Source of the DNA: Breviolum minutum Mf 1.05b.01
Taxonomy: Eukaryota > Sar > Dinophyceae > Suessiales > Symbiodiniaceae
Direction: 5' to 3'
Assembly: GCA_000507305.1 (NCBI GenBank)
Contig: DF241170.1
Location: 1-64,000, forward strand
DNA: 64,000 bases
In this document: positions 55,501 to 64,000 of the stretch, one piece after another
How the letters are laid out: every line of letters begins with the position of its first letter
Numbering within the stretch: position 1 is the stretch's first letter
Notes under the pieces: generated by a model
The model's input: only the letters and a program-made list of their open reading frames with translations
Told to the model about the DNA's origin: nothing
Database searches by the model: none
Translations under genes and position numbers: made by a program

Positions 55501-57253
55501 AGATGCAGACTTTCACGAACGATGCAGATTCTTCAATTTCAGCCGAACTCTCTTCACCTGTTTTGACTTCTTCATGCTGTGTGCTTTGATCTTCTTCCGA
55601 CCCTGTTGCAACTGGCGATGGTAACCCTACCCCTTCATCTGGAGTCGGGACTTCCGTTGTTGGAGATGGGATCACAACTTGCGTGGCAGTAAGGCACAAT
55701 GCATTTGTTGAATGCTCCTTCGATGTCTCAATGTTGTCAACATTCAACGCACACTCACAAAGGCTGCGATCTTCTGTAACAAGTTGATCCATTGGGAGAT
55801 CACGAATTGGATACCATTTCTGGGCCAAATGCTGTGCCTCGGACCCCAACTTCCCAATCTGTTCAGGAAACAAAGTTGAGACTCTTGCAAGAAGCCAAGC
55901 ACGATAAAGGCACAACGTCTGAATGCAGTCTGCTTTCCGTGTTCCAAATTGGGTTTCATGAAGTTTGGCCCCAAGATGCATCAACACCCAAATTGCCTGG
56001 AGTGGACTCGCGAGCTGTCCCACACCACTTAATGCCAGACGAACATCCTTGCCCCAGCGAAGAAGGGGGTCTAATCCACAAATCATCGCCACCTCCTGCG
56101 GATGCAGGTGGCGATACGACTTCTTGGTGGTTGGAGTGTCATGGGACTGGCCTATGGTGAGAACGCCATACAAACCACGATTTGCCAACCTTTGTGATGA
56201 CAGGGCTGTTTCCCGGCAGCCACACGGACATGCACCAAGCTGGCTTCCCCACGCATGTAGGGCGCAAGGCATTTGACCACTCATGTTCAACATGTACGAA
56301 TCAGGCGTTCCTGTTGCTGTGCTGAACGCTTCCATCTCAATTGCTGAAAGCTGCAACTGTTTTTCTTCATCAAGTTCCCACTGAATCTGCCCAGGCAAAA
56401 TGTGACGAACTGTCTGCAAATCGAACAATTTCGGCAGCTGTGGTAGCCCAATGTCACCTATGGCAGGTGCTGTCAGAACACACCACCACCTTGACCGACG
56501 ACATGGCCAGACATCATGAAGGTGCAACACTTTCTCCGATCTGCAGAAACCTGTTCTTTTACAGAATTCTGTAACATGCCATTGAACATGCGCATCAGTA
56601 CTTGCCGGCTCCACACATTCCAGTACCACTGCAACCGCCCTCAAAAAATGGGCAATAGCCAGCGTGGCCGGCAATGTTTGGGACCTAGGGTCCAAACCAG
56701 ATCGTCCATCACCTAACTTCGAGTAAGGTTGGCACGAGATTCCTGATGTGATAGTTGCACTTGTCGAATGCTTCTCATGAATACGATGAACTGTTGCAAA
56801 TTCAGTGATGTCACCAACGATGACTTCAGCTTCACTATTTTCCTGGTAGAGTGCTGCGAGTTTAGGCCTCCATTCTACTGCAATACAAGGCCGAAATTGA
56901 GATGCTAAAGCTCCCTGCCCGAGTGCGCCAAGACCAGCACACAGCTCAATGACTTCACGTCCTTTTTGCCATGAACAGTGGTCATGACTCAAAACGATCG
57001 TCTCTTCATCACATGCAAGCAGCGGCAGAGCACCAGCTTGCTGAACACGAACTCTCAAGAGTGAATGAGATGCCTTTCCAAATTCCAACTGACCTTCAAA
57101 TCGAAAATGCTTTCCATGCGGGATTGTTGCCAAACGATGCATCTTATGTTGCATGTCCAGACTTACCGGTGCCGCCACTAGGCACAAAACACTTCCTTCA
57201 GAAAAGTCACTTGGATCAGGTGTATAGTCAAAGTCCACAATCCGTTTCCCCAT
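52580..57253 (-). CDS. Retroelement ORF1: C5 cytosine methyltransferase domain plus C-terminal coiled coil
   Basis: 1557 codons from an ATG at 57253-57251 with an in-frame TGA two codons upstream. Residues 103-428 form a C5 methyltransferase: motif I ELCAGLGALGQGA (103-115), motif IV GISCQPYSKLG with the catalytic Cys174 (Pro of PCQ replaced by Ser), motif VI LECVEPAS with Glu212 (ENV to ECV), motif VIII PCRRSRWW (250-257) and a motif X-like SGVGQLASP (409-417). Residues 530-575 are an acidic Ser/Thr-rich linker. Residues 787-855 hold HQGHWIPVVF and QKQSSKSCGAES, compatible with a His/Cys peptidase core. A Cys/His cluster (C1165, C1170, C1172, H1176, H1184) and a basic patch (990-999) may bind nucleic acid. 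Residues 1440-1550 are a Gln-rich coiled coil. It ends in TGA (52582-52580). Confidence 0.88.
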   Translation of the reverse strand: MGKRIVDFDYTPDPSDFSEGSVLCLVAAPVSLDMQHKMHRLATIPHGKHFRFEGQLEFGKASHSLLRVRVQQAGALPLLACDEETIVLSHDHCSWQKGREVIELCAGLGALGQGALASQFRPCIAVEWRPKLAALYQENSEAEVIVGDITEFATVHRIHEKHSTSATITSGISCQPYSKLGDGRSGLDPRSQTLPATLAIAHFLRAVAVVLECVEPASTDAHVQWHVTEFCKRTGFCRSEKVLHLHDVWPCRRSRWWCVLTAPAIGDIGLPQLPKLFDLQTVRHILPGQIQWELDEEKQLQLSAIEMEAFSTATGTPDSYMLNMSGQMPCALHAWGSQLGACPCGCRETALSSQRLANRGLYGVLTIGQSHDTPTTKKSYRHLHPQEVAMICGLDPLLRWGKDVRLALSGVGQLASPLQAIWVLMHLGAKLHETQFGTRKADCIQTLCLYRAWLLARVSTLFPEQIGKLGSEAQHLAQKWYPIRDLPMDQLVTEDRSLCECALNVDNIETSKEHSTNALCLTATQVVIPSPTTEVPTPDEGVGLPSPVATGSEEDQSTQHEEVKTGEESSAEIEESASFVKVCIYYESCPEEACVTAQVPWGVAIRYLMEAEAALQGFPAQSVSVKSSSGITIDLDDPITQDMSIVVVHPGSSAFTMISDTDQPEVTPIVDAPPVNVLNPLCQVVGQAFVRISPPKVVTMQQVQALRAQNLTSEDRCIMLANQSLIWGDDEVIWHLIRIAQAVSEEDDPVFVLDPILAYGWSMNVVHREAKKWLEGVGEAHLIITTLWHQGHWIPVVFRFVKQVLSVTFLKQRDLDEVAVTSLSQCMQDASNATSFILHPIVQKQSSKSCGAESIRFFEETVLSWPSPIDEAYDPHEQYRSEFQAHISKQFLTTHPWMWGAGKDEEEQAIEVLVPFLRDHGVASDAVQQRAQQAVAKLGANEILRACNNKAPWRTLKALGSNSKFQFVLPAELQVQIEAKAGRGEIGKVGQKKKPAKNGKVDEVIELDPQKLSIPERTFQSDGNFVNQITMAQIGPLASGIAIATMLEAEPFLRSGKFVSQEPLALMVLNAPNVKQCTTLPNSLVTIPARCVINNEPILLEATLVQLGSGKIEKVMHKPAMDLDTVEVDTIKMVVYKDEINIGWESFVQGPVKYILTNYPMLRLCTEPHCKCEAWHNEEQLPIHSGVVDVWRRQFLRHGFKPESPQTAVMFSVCFRIPKCLKLKVLEQSGAQGIYTEPRSLDAREPDRMYDVIWIPKADKSTVMHLKQTNPAVIGIVRNADRWGLRAVVEQAPALHQVIRPDAVYLAQGPRLQFSVSPVPYGTDRRALSKAFKALGWEAKPIQPTGAVDGGRGNIWAVHATESPPSNIMTLGHGEIVISKVRMPNDGKADVMKPIAATATLNLCGTPSKAGSIKDPWVVRDPWQNFQPTTMSTSNATTDASASIKQLENKIEQAVLAKIPTQTVTNMEQDDVPERIDTLERQVQTLMQKQQRLETTVGENHIQQSAQMTQLQGQLQAQGQQFAGQLEGHQQSLHQMFDAQMQQIRSLLSKRQREDGE

Positions 57254-58445
57254 GGCTCATGAAAAGTGACCAAACGTGTTCAATTAGACAGAACAAACTC
57301 GCCCCTGGAAGGCTTGAACCCGAGCTTCAAAAGAAACAGCAGAAAGAACAGAAACAGCAAAAGCAACAGCGTCAGCAACAACAACATCAACCAGTGGCTC
57401 GACACAGGATCTGGTGCTTGTGCTCGTGCTTGTGCTTGTGGGGGCGGGTGGGCGGGTGTTTTTAGTCGAAGCGAAAATCCGTCAAAGAGGCAATTCGCAG
57501 CCTCAGCAGTGAACATACAAGCAAAATCAGACTGCATACAAGGCAACCATAACCAAGCACCCTTCACTAGACACGCCGGCAAGGCCGGCAAATTGGTGGC
57601 CATTCGTGTCACAGTTTGAGAATCTCATCACGAAAGCTGGGATCGCCCAGCTGGAGTTGTACTATGGGCCAAGATTTCCCACTTGAATTGATTCTAGCAC
57701 AGTGCAAGAATTCAAACGCTGCGGGGCGTTTTGGGATCTCGATTCCGCGTGGTCCAGAGGAGTGGGTGGGAGCTTGATTCTTGTTTTCGTCATCATCGTT
57801 TTCCTCATCTCTGTTTCCTTTGCCTGGAGTGTGCCAGAGATTGTTGGGAAGCACAGCAAAAGTGTGAATGACATGTGCTTTCCTGACGTTCTTGCATGTC
57901 TGGTCGTTCACCTTTTTTTTAATACAGTAATTTCATTTCTTTCTTTTGGATGCCCGAAACATGTTTGGTCGTTGCTGTCAAACATGTTCGGGCGTGTTTC
58001 TATGGTACTGCTGTTCCAATCTCATCTCTCTTTCATGTTCCTTGTTCCCCGCTTTAGTCCACCGTTTCAAGTTTCTCTGAGCTTCAACGATACGAACTAT
58101 AGAACCATACTGAACTAAACAATCTATTCTTAAGGGTCACGCTACATGTTGAGGCGGAATAGACTTCAAAACGGGTCCAAAATGCTTGCATTTACAGAGT
58201 TTGGGAGTTTGAAGTTGGGAAGACTGAAGGTGTGAACCTTCTGCTACTGTTGTGACAGACTTCCAGGGGCGTGCAATCACAAACTCATGGCCACCCAATT
58301 AGAATTTGTATCACAGGCAACATTTTCGACGAAGAGCATAGCAGGTGGTTGGAGACATTTAGAGGGTTCCCTTCAACGAAGGCATTTGGAAGATCTTGGA
58401 AGCGTAATTGTTTTTCAGTACTCCCAGCCTTTTGATTTTCTTCAG
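57254..58445. other. 5' flank of the retroelement; no identified gene
   Basis: On the minus strand this is upstream of ORF1 and may hold the element's 5' UTR or internal promoter. A CAG/CAA-rich patch lies at 57340-57390. The minus frame 57612-57280 ends 27 nt before the ORF1 start in a different frame and encodes a Leu-repeat. A plus frame 57702-58118 is open and partly hydrophobic without motifs. The element boundary is not visible. Confidence 0.35.
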
Positions 58446-58563
58446 CACAGCAGCCGCGGCTCCAGGCGACATGAATGGTTTGGAACACGCCGTGAAATGG
58501 GATTACCATCACCAGGAGGGTCACGATATCGAAGCCGCAGTTCCAGCCGAAGGAGATTTTCGG
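58446..58563 (+). CDS. RS-domain exon
   Basis: After the acceptor TTTCTTCAG the frame reads HSSRGSRRHEWFGTRREMGL, then PSPGGSRYRSRSSSRRRFSG before a GT at 58564. RSRSSSRRR is a strong SR-protein signature. It lies on the far side of the retroelement from the RS exons at 46 kb. Confidence 0.65.
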
Positions 58564-61003
58564 GTGGTGGGAACTAAATCTTCCGTATCTGTCCATCGAA
58601 ATGATTTGGAGAGTACTTGGATTTAAATCTAAATTGAGATACTCACATCTGGTTTGCTTTGTTCTTTTCCTAGTCTCTTTGGACAGATTCTGGCTTTTTG
58701 CTGGTTCCGTTGTGTGAGTAGAATTGGGTATGTGTGTCTTGCCACTATAGCATTTTGCTTTCGCCCGGAAGCAGCCCAACTTCATAATTGACTGGTTAAA
58801 TTAGACGCGTGTACCGATTCAACTTGCTGTGGCGTCTGCCCCCCAGGACTCGAACGCCGCGCCGTACGAGAAGGGTATCAAGATCCAAAACGCCGTTGTC
58901 GAAAGTGTCCAAGCAGCGCAGATCCAAATGGGATGTGAGGCAGATTGCCAGAGTTGCCATGACCTAAGTAGACAATGGTTGGCAATGATTGACAATGGTA
59001 ATTAAGGGTGATAACGGTTGATAACGGGTGATAATGGTTGATAGAAACGGCCCTGAAACAAGAAGTCCTGATACTGGTCTAATGGAATTTGTTTTGCTTG
59101 TGCAAGACATATTTTTTTGGGGCTTTTCTGACACCAGGCCAGATCCAACCGATCCTGATCAAAAGTTGCTGAGCCAGCGTGGTCTCATGGACTCTGTTCT
59201 TGGTGGCAAGAAGCGACGTGAGTGCTATGTCGGAAATCTTCCTCAGAACAAGGCCATTTCTCTTTGATTGTGCCCAATTACTTGCATATTCTCAGTTTAG
59301 GTTGTGGTAGGTTGTGAAAGGCTCACTGAGCGACACCATTACAAACACATGATATGTCCAGTTTGGTGAAGCGTTCGTTCGTGTGTCGCGTCCCACGTTT
59401 CACAGGTCGATGAGCCAATGTTGCGGGCCGCCTTCAATCGGCTTTTCAATGCCTTGCCCGAGTTCGTGGAACGTTATCCCGACATCTATGATCCAGTGAA
59501 GTCTGTGTACTTTCCGCCCAAAGCCGACGGCATGTTTGCTTTCATTGAATTTGTTGAAGATGTGCTCACTACCACGGCCATTGCGATGAGTGGTTTTGAG
59601 AACCTTGGTTGGAAAAATACGTGTCAGCATTAAGAGTCAGTCTCGGGTTTGACTTGGCAAGATGTTTCCCTGGCTGAGCCTCGGCAGTGGCTTAGGCTGG
59701 CTGGAAGGCCCATCCGCGTGGGGAGACCGCAGAATTATGTGGTGCCGATGAAGGGGGAACTTCCACCACTTGATATTCAGCCCTTGAGGGAGAGAGGAGT
59801 ATTGCCGCCAGCAATGGAAGAGACCGACCTCGGTAAGGCCAGACCATGGGAGAGACCGAGCTTGGTAAGAAAAAATCAGGTGGGCCTTCTAGCATTTCTT
59901 GCGCTCGGGTACTACACCTTTCGCCCTGACAACAACTGACAACAAAACAATGTTTAGATATGAGTCTGAAGATACTTTCCGCAACGACCAGACCCAGCAA
60001 CCACTCATCAGACTTATGGTAATCCGGTGGTGGTGGAGCACATCTCTCGCCTGTTGCTTCGTTTAATTTGGGTATGTCCTCAATGCGCTTGACGTAGATG
60101 ATGCGTCCAACACACCAAAGGTTGTGAGCAATCTCAGCTCGTGGATGTGTAGATTTACCCTTAGTTTTGGCGGTAATCTCCTGCTCTTCCCACTTCCTTG
60201 CTTTTGCTAGTGCTGTACGATCTTCCTAGAACCCTCCGATGATGTCTGAGTCCGGGCTTACATCGCACATGCAGGCGGAGGAGGCATGTGATGATGATGG
60301 GTCTCAACTCTCTTTTCCTATGTTCTTTCGTCCCCTTCTCGATTTCATGGCTTTCCATTGCCTGCCAATCTCTCACCCCCTTTTGTCCTGTGCTTTGCTC
60401 TAAGACTCTTTGCCTAACTGCCACAATTTTTTTGCCGAACTGGCACAATATAATATTCTCTGCTGATTGCCAACACATACATCCTAAGTGTCCCACTACA
60501 AAACGATTGGATCTTATGTCATGTCATGGAGCAAAATTCATCTATCTGTTGGACTGGTCTGAGCAGCAGATGACAAAACACCATGTTGGCATCTCCAACT
60601 ATAGTGCATGTGTACAGTACGCATGTAATTCATAAAAAATGGTATTCTACATATATGCTCCCGTGTTGTGTGTCAACGTCCGTGGTATGGTAGCCGTACA
60701 CTGTACCCTACTCCGTACAAAACGAGTAGTACTACTAGTAGCAGTACTACTGCTGCTACTGCTGCTGCTGGTCCTACTACACGTACTCCTACTCCTACTT
60801 GTACTCGTACCTAAGTGCTTCCGCTACTTCCACCACTCCTACTACAACTACTACTGCTACTACTGCTACTACTGCTACTACTGCTACTACTGCTACTACT
60901 GCTACTACTACTACTACTACTACTGCTACTACTACTACTTCTATTATTTCTACTACTTCTATTATTTCTACTACTTCTATTATTTCCACTACTTCTATTT
61001 TTT

Positions 61004-61034
<31 letters not shown>

Positions 61035-61128
61035 TGCTGCTGCTACTACTCCTAAGTACTCCACTACTTTCTATTGTTTCTACCTTTTTTACTACTTCTA
61101 CTTCTACTTCTACTTCTACCTCTACTAT

Positions 61129-61159
<31 letters not shown>

Positions 61160-61390
61160 GCTGCTGCTGCTACTACTGCTACTGCTACTGCTACTACTAC
61201 TACTACTACTACTACTCCTACTACTACTACTGCTACTACTACTACTACTACTACTTCTACTTCTACTTCTACTTCTACTTCTACTTCTACTTCTACTTCT
61301 ACTTCTACTTCTACTTCTACTTCTACACTTCTACTTCTACTTCTAGGTCTACCTCTACCTCTACCTCTACCTCTACCTCTACTACTAGTA

Positions 61391-61423
<33 letters not shown>

Positions 61424-63271
61424 TTACTACTTCTACTACTACTACTACTACTACTTCTATTTTTCTACTACTACTACTACTACTTCTTCTACTTCTACTT
61501 CTACTTCTACTTCTACTTCTACTTCTACTTCTACTTCTACTTCTACTGCTACTACTGCTACTACTGCTACTACTACTACTATTATTTCTACTACTTCTAT
61601 TATTTCTACTACTTCTATTATTTCCACTACTTCTATTTTTTCTACTACTACTACTACTACTACTTCTACTACTACTACTACTACTTCTACTACTACTACT
61701 ACTACTACTACTACTAGTACCACCAATATTCATACTAATACTAAACCTGCTCAGCTACGTCCATTTGAGAAAGTGCGATTCATGACGCAGGTCGAATAGA
61801 TTTGCCTGCACAGGCTAATCCAGGACTAGGTCCTAGGAAAGATCCACTTTTTGAGCCTTTACTTCTATCGTTCCTCTTTCATTGCAGGTGCAAGTCTGCA
61901 ATGTGATGCGCGAGGTGTACTTTGGGAATCTTGCTACAGGACTTGTCGATGAAGAGGTTTCGCTTCCCGGAGCGTCGATTTGTGGGTCCCACATCGCTTT
62001 TGAGTAGAGAGCTTTATACCTTGTTTATTTTTTATTTTTTGAGTTGCTGCAGGTAATACGTGATTTGGTGGAGCCTGCCATGCATGAGCTGCCAGAGTAC
62101 TCTTCAGCATTGGGGCCGCCCATCACAAAGGCCCCACTAGATTCCCGTCGTTGGTGGTCGGTATTCAAGAAAGTGTGCCAGTCCAGTTGTGTCACATCCA
62201 GTCCATTTCAGCAGGAAGTTGTGTTCAGCACTAGGGCAGTTGATTTGGCTCTGTTGGTGTTTGGCACTGTTTGCATTGCGCCCTGCGTACCCAGGTGACC
62301 CTCATGGAATGTTCAAGGTTCTGCTTCGTGCAGTTTCAAAATGCAGAACTTGCCACTCGGGCGATTGCCATCTTCGATGACACAGAATCATGGCTCTTCA
62401 ATCTTTCGAAAGGGTTTGAAAATCTTGGAGGCAGCCGCATAGTGAACCAAGGATATTCCATTCTTCATGCAGCAGCCATCAATGTATTATAGATGGTTCT
62501 GCTACTATAGAATATGTTTGTGTCTATACTGTATATTCGTTATAGATACAGTACATACATACCACGTACATCATCGTACTTCTATGCATATACTGTGTCC
62601 CATTTTGGTTACTCCCTCAGAAAAGACTTGACACTGTTGACGCCTTAGACTTGGACAGATTGTGAGCAGTCATTGGTGCTTTTCCTAAGGAGTTGTTTGG
62701 CCGTCGTCTTCGTGTCAGCCGGCCCAGCAACTTGATGGCAATGGGATCACGAGTAGATGCATGTCTTTCAGTCTTGGAGTGCATTGCTTCATCACAGTGG
62801 GCATAACATGTAGTATCACTAGATATCACTAGATCCTTTCATGGCGCATTCGAACTATCCTTCCGAAGCGAGCATCATGCTTTGGGATCAGCCGACAGGC
62901 AAATATTCTGTGACACTGGAGCCAGCTGCGTCTGGTGCAGCAGCTGCCAATACGCTCTTACAGCATGGCATGCCACCGGTCCAGCCCCCCGCAAAGGAAC
63001 TACCATTGGCACCAGAACTTCTCGAGGCAGTGTTAGTTCCATGCTGTCAGTTCTCGTGAATGAATTGATATGAATTGCTTCAATCCTTTACACGTTCCAA
63101 ATTGTTCAAAGACAAACTCGGAGACTTTGACTATCTTTGACTCTTTGACAAACTCGTCTTACTTTTTCCATCTTTTTCCTGTCGGTAAATTTGGTGCAGC
63201 TCGTGGGAGTCAAGGCCGCTGCTCAAGAGCTTGTGGCAGAGCGTCGTCGCACTGGCCACTGTCTGGAGTGA
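58446..63271 (+). CDS. RS/RRM splicing factor gene, U2AF large-subunit-like
   Basis: An RS exon (58446-58563) is followed by a first RRM (59138-59252, 59406 to about 59600, about 59682-59860) and a second RRM (61888-61956, 62053-62130, 62295 to about 62386, 62690 to about 62760). An Ala/Pro-rich segment (about 62871-63028) and an exon from 63200 reaching a TGA at 63269-63271 come last. Exons 61888-61956, 62053-62130 and 62295 join in phase 0, as do 59252 and 59406. RNP2-like CYVGNLP and VYFGNLA, RNP1-like GMFAFIEF and RFCFVQF, and the GRPIRVGRPQNY ending resemble the tandem RRMs of U2AF65, which recognises polypyrimidine tracts at 3' splice sites. Introns include GT and apparent GC donors. 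The 5' exons probably lie at 46.0-47.0 kb. Confidence 0.72.
58972..59043 (+). repeat. Degenerate GGTTGATAA(T/C) repeat
   Basis: About six imperfect copies of a 10-12 bp unit (GATAATGGTT and variants) in the intron between the RS exon and the first RRM exon. Confidence 0.75.
59138..59870 (+). CDS. First RRM of the U2AF-like gene
   Basis: Exon 59138-59252 (GACACCAG; GC donor) encodes RGLMDSVLGGKKRRECYVGN and LPQNK (beta-1, RNP2). Exon 59406 (TTTCACAG) follows in phase with VDEPMLRAAFNRLFNALPEF, a helix, then PVKSVYFPPKADGMFAFIEF (RNP1) and VEDVLTTTAIAMSGFE. The exon near 59682 gives LAGRPIRVGRPQNYVVP and a Pro/Arg-rich linker. The order and the final R-P-x-x-Y match U2AF65 RRM1. The exact donor near 59600 is unresolved. 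Confidence 0.72.
60010..60715 (+). other. Intron of the RRM gene, no exon seen
   Basis: Non-coding sequence between the first and second RRM. A 115-codon plus frame is open but has no motif. Confidence 0.4.
60720..61725 (+). repeat. About 1 kb of TAC/TTC/TGC trinucleotide repeats
   Basis: A compound pyrimidine-rich array of CTA, CTT and CTG triplets with higher-order patterns such as TACTTCTATTATTTC recurring. All frames stay open, giving poly-Leu, poly-Thr/Ser and poly-Tyr pseudo-ORFs. It lies in the intron between the two RRM domains. Confidence 0.96.
61888..62760 (+). CDS. Second RRM of the U2AF-like gene
   Basis: Four exons: 61888-61956 (CATTGCAG / GTTTCG) with REVYFGNLATGLVDEE; 62053-62130 (GCTGCAG / GC donor) with VIRDLVEPAMHELPEYSS; 62295 onwards (TACCCAG) with VTLMECSRFCFVQFQNAELA, TRAIAIFDDTE; 62690 onwards (TCCTAAG) with ELFGRRLRVSRPSN. 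The first three are phase 0 throughout. Together they trace beta-1/RNP2, alpha-1, RNP1, alpha-2 and the final beta strand. Confidence 0.75.
62841..63271 (+). CDS. C-terminal exons of the RRM gene (tentative)
   Basis: A coding-like stretch reads ASIMLWDQPTGKYSVTLEPA, ASGAAAANTLLQHGMPP and VQPPAKELPLAPELLE. Exon 63200 (TTGGTGCAG) encodes LVGVKAAAQELVAERRRTGH and reaches a TGA at 63269. The two join in phase 0 if the first ends before GCAGTG at 63029. Their link to the RRM exons is inferred from strand and spacing. Confidence 0.4.
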
Positions 63272-63274
63272 TAG

Positions 63275-63322
63275 GTCATAGGGATGCAATAGGATGTCAT
63301 AGGTGTCATAGGTGTCATTAGC
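63275..63322 (+). repeat. Short ATAGGTGTC repeat
   Basis: Repeated ATAGG(T)GTC and CATAGG units immediately after the last exon candidate. Confidence 0.7.
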
Positions 63323-64000
63323 CAGGGCCTTCAGAGAATTTGGGATTCAAACGATGATAACAAGCCTGCACTTAGGACCTGAGATATCGAGAGTTGTTTC
63401 GGTGTAGGCACCGCGTGACTCAATCTATTTTGTTTTGAAGCCCACCATTCCGCAAGTGCAGCGCTTATTCATCTCGGAGTGCCCGAGCAAAGAGTGACTC
63501 AAGTCTGGAATGTTGGGCCGCATGACAGCAGTGTCCAAGTTATGATGAGATGGTGATTTTGGCCGAAGCAGGAAAGGCAGATCAAAGTCAGTACTACAAG
63601 CAATGTAATTAGGCATTAATAAACTGTCACAAGCAGCTATGGGAGGATTCCGTTTCTCCGTGCCTTTCAACTTTTCTTTATACAGTTTATTCGCAAGTTG
63701 GTTCCAGATTGCAGGATGCACTGGGACGAATTCGGGGTAAGGTCGTGATTTTGCAGACAGCTCATGCCAAGAACCCTGGCGCGTGCAGCATGCAAGAATC
63801 CCGGCACCACTGCAGTACGTGCACTGCATATGTCTTCACAGTGCAAAGCTTTCAAAGTGGGCTTCTTGCAGGCCTCCGAAATCATGGAGGCACTAATAGG
63901 CACTAACATACTTTAATAATCATTAAAAATGATATATTACCACATTAAAAAAGCAGACAGCGCAAGTGCAGCACAAGCTTCGCCAGAGAGAAAGCCACTG
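63323..64000. other. No confident gene to the window end
   Basis: A minus frame (63829-63425) and a plus frame (63709-63906) overlap, and neither has a motif. A possible acceptor GATTGCAG lies near 63715 on the plus strand. Confidence 0.3.

Larger units (their letters stand above)
47174..57253 (-). mobile_element. Non-LTR retroelement with C5-methyltransferase, endonuclease, RT and RNase H
   Basis: The element reads from 57253 (ATG) down to 47174 (TAA). ORF1 and ORF2 are described separately. An apurinic-type endonuclease upstream of a reverse transcriptase, followed by a CCHC finger and RNase H, is the order seen in LINE-type elements with RNase H. No LTRs or integrase were seen. A methyltransferase inside ORF1 fits the published class of DNMT-carrying retrotransposons in symbiodiniacean dinoflagellates. 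The whole 3360-codon frame is interrupted by only two TGA codons. Transcript ends, target-site duplications and a poly-A tail were not located. The element is antisense to the flanking RS/RRM gene. Confidence 0.9.

Noticed and set aside
47174-57260. LTR retrotransposon or virus interpretation
   Set aside because: No long terminal repeats, integrase, capsid or envelope-type genes were seen. The AP-endonuclease before RT indicates a non-LTR element.
60799-61785. 300-codon ORFs of poly-Leu, poly-Thr/Ser and poly-Tyr
   Set aside because: They are translated TAC/TTC/TGC triplet repeats lying in an intron between the two RRM domains.
1-64000. tRNA, rRNA, CRISPR arrays, bacterial promoters or terminators
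   Set aside because: I looked for box-B-like GGTTCGAATCC contexts, rRNA-like conserved blocks and spaced direct repeats, and found nothing convincing. The genome is eukaryotic, so bacterial signals are not expected.

Overview
The window looks like nuclear DNA of a dinoflagellate, most probably a symbiodiniacean or close relative. The evidence is as follows: (1) a near-perfect copy (21 of 22 bases) of the dinoflagellate trans-spliced leader lies on the minus strand at 2188-2209; (2) genes are broken into many short exons whose introns begin with GT and also apparently with GC; (3) a non-LTR retroelement carries a C5 cytosine methyltransferase domain, a combination reported for dinoflagellate retrotransposons; (4) microsatellites and AT-rich tracts are abundant. 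There are no prokaryotic operons, tRNA, rRNA or CRISPR arrays that I can see.

Layout. 0-19.6 kb: mostly non-coding or undecidable sequence, with one plausible initial exon (734-967), a spliced-leader relic, (TCA)n arrays, an AT-rich block, a degenerate minisatellite and a few weak exon candidates. 19.7-26.1 kb (+): a multi-exon protein kinase gene. It has a possible membrane-spanning exon, a Pro/Gln-rich linker and a kinase domain whose catalytic loop reads HGN in place of HRD. 26.9-29.0 kb (+): exons of unidentified, partly membrane-spanning protein(s). 29.6-31.0 kb (-): exons of a basic low-complexity protein. 32.3-38.0 kb (+): exons of an unidentified gene, ending in a three-exon, phase-consistent C-terminus (stop at 37980-37982), followed by a large imperfect inverted repeat (38085-38982). 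40.6-42.8 kb (+): another unidentified multi-exon gene. 43.4-44.85 kb: a chain of microsatellites containing one undetermined base (N, 44171). 46.0-63.3 kb (+): an SR-type RNA-binding gene with RS-rich exons followed by two RRM domains resembling the U2AF large subunit.

The centrepiece is a retroelement on the minus strand (57253 down to 47174), apparently lying antisense in a large intron of the RS/RRM gene. ORF1 (1557 codons) has a C5-methyltransferase domain, a possible cysteine-peptidase signature, a Cys/His cluster and a Gln-rich coiled coil. ORF2 has an NPGP (2A-like) motif, an AP-type endonuclease, a reverse transcriptase (YVDD), a CCHC finger and RNase H. ORF1, the spacer, ORF2 and a 268-codon C-terminal extension all lie in the same reading frame over 10,080 nt, interrupted only by two TGA codons. 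This suggests either a recently decayed polyprotein or programmed readthrough between ORF1 and ORF2.

Limits: exon calls rest on reading frame, protein-like composition, splice-site appearance and family motifs. No alignment or transcript was available. Where both strands look equally coding I say so rather than choose.
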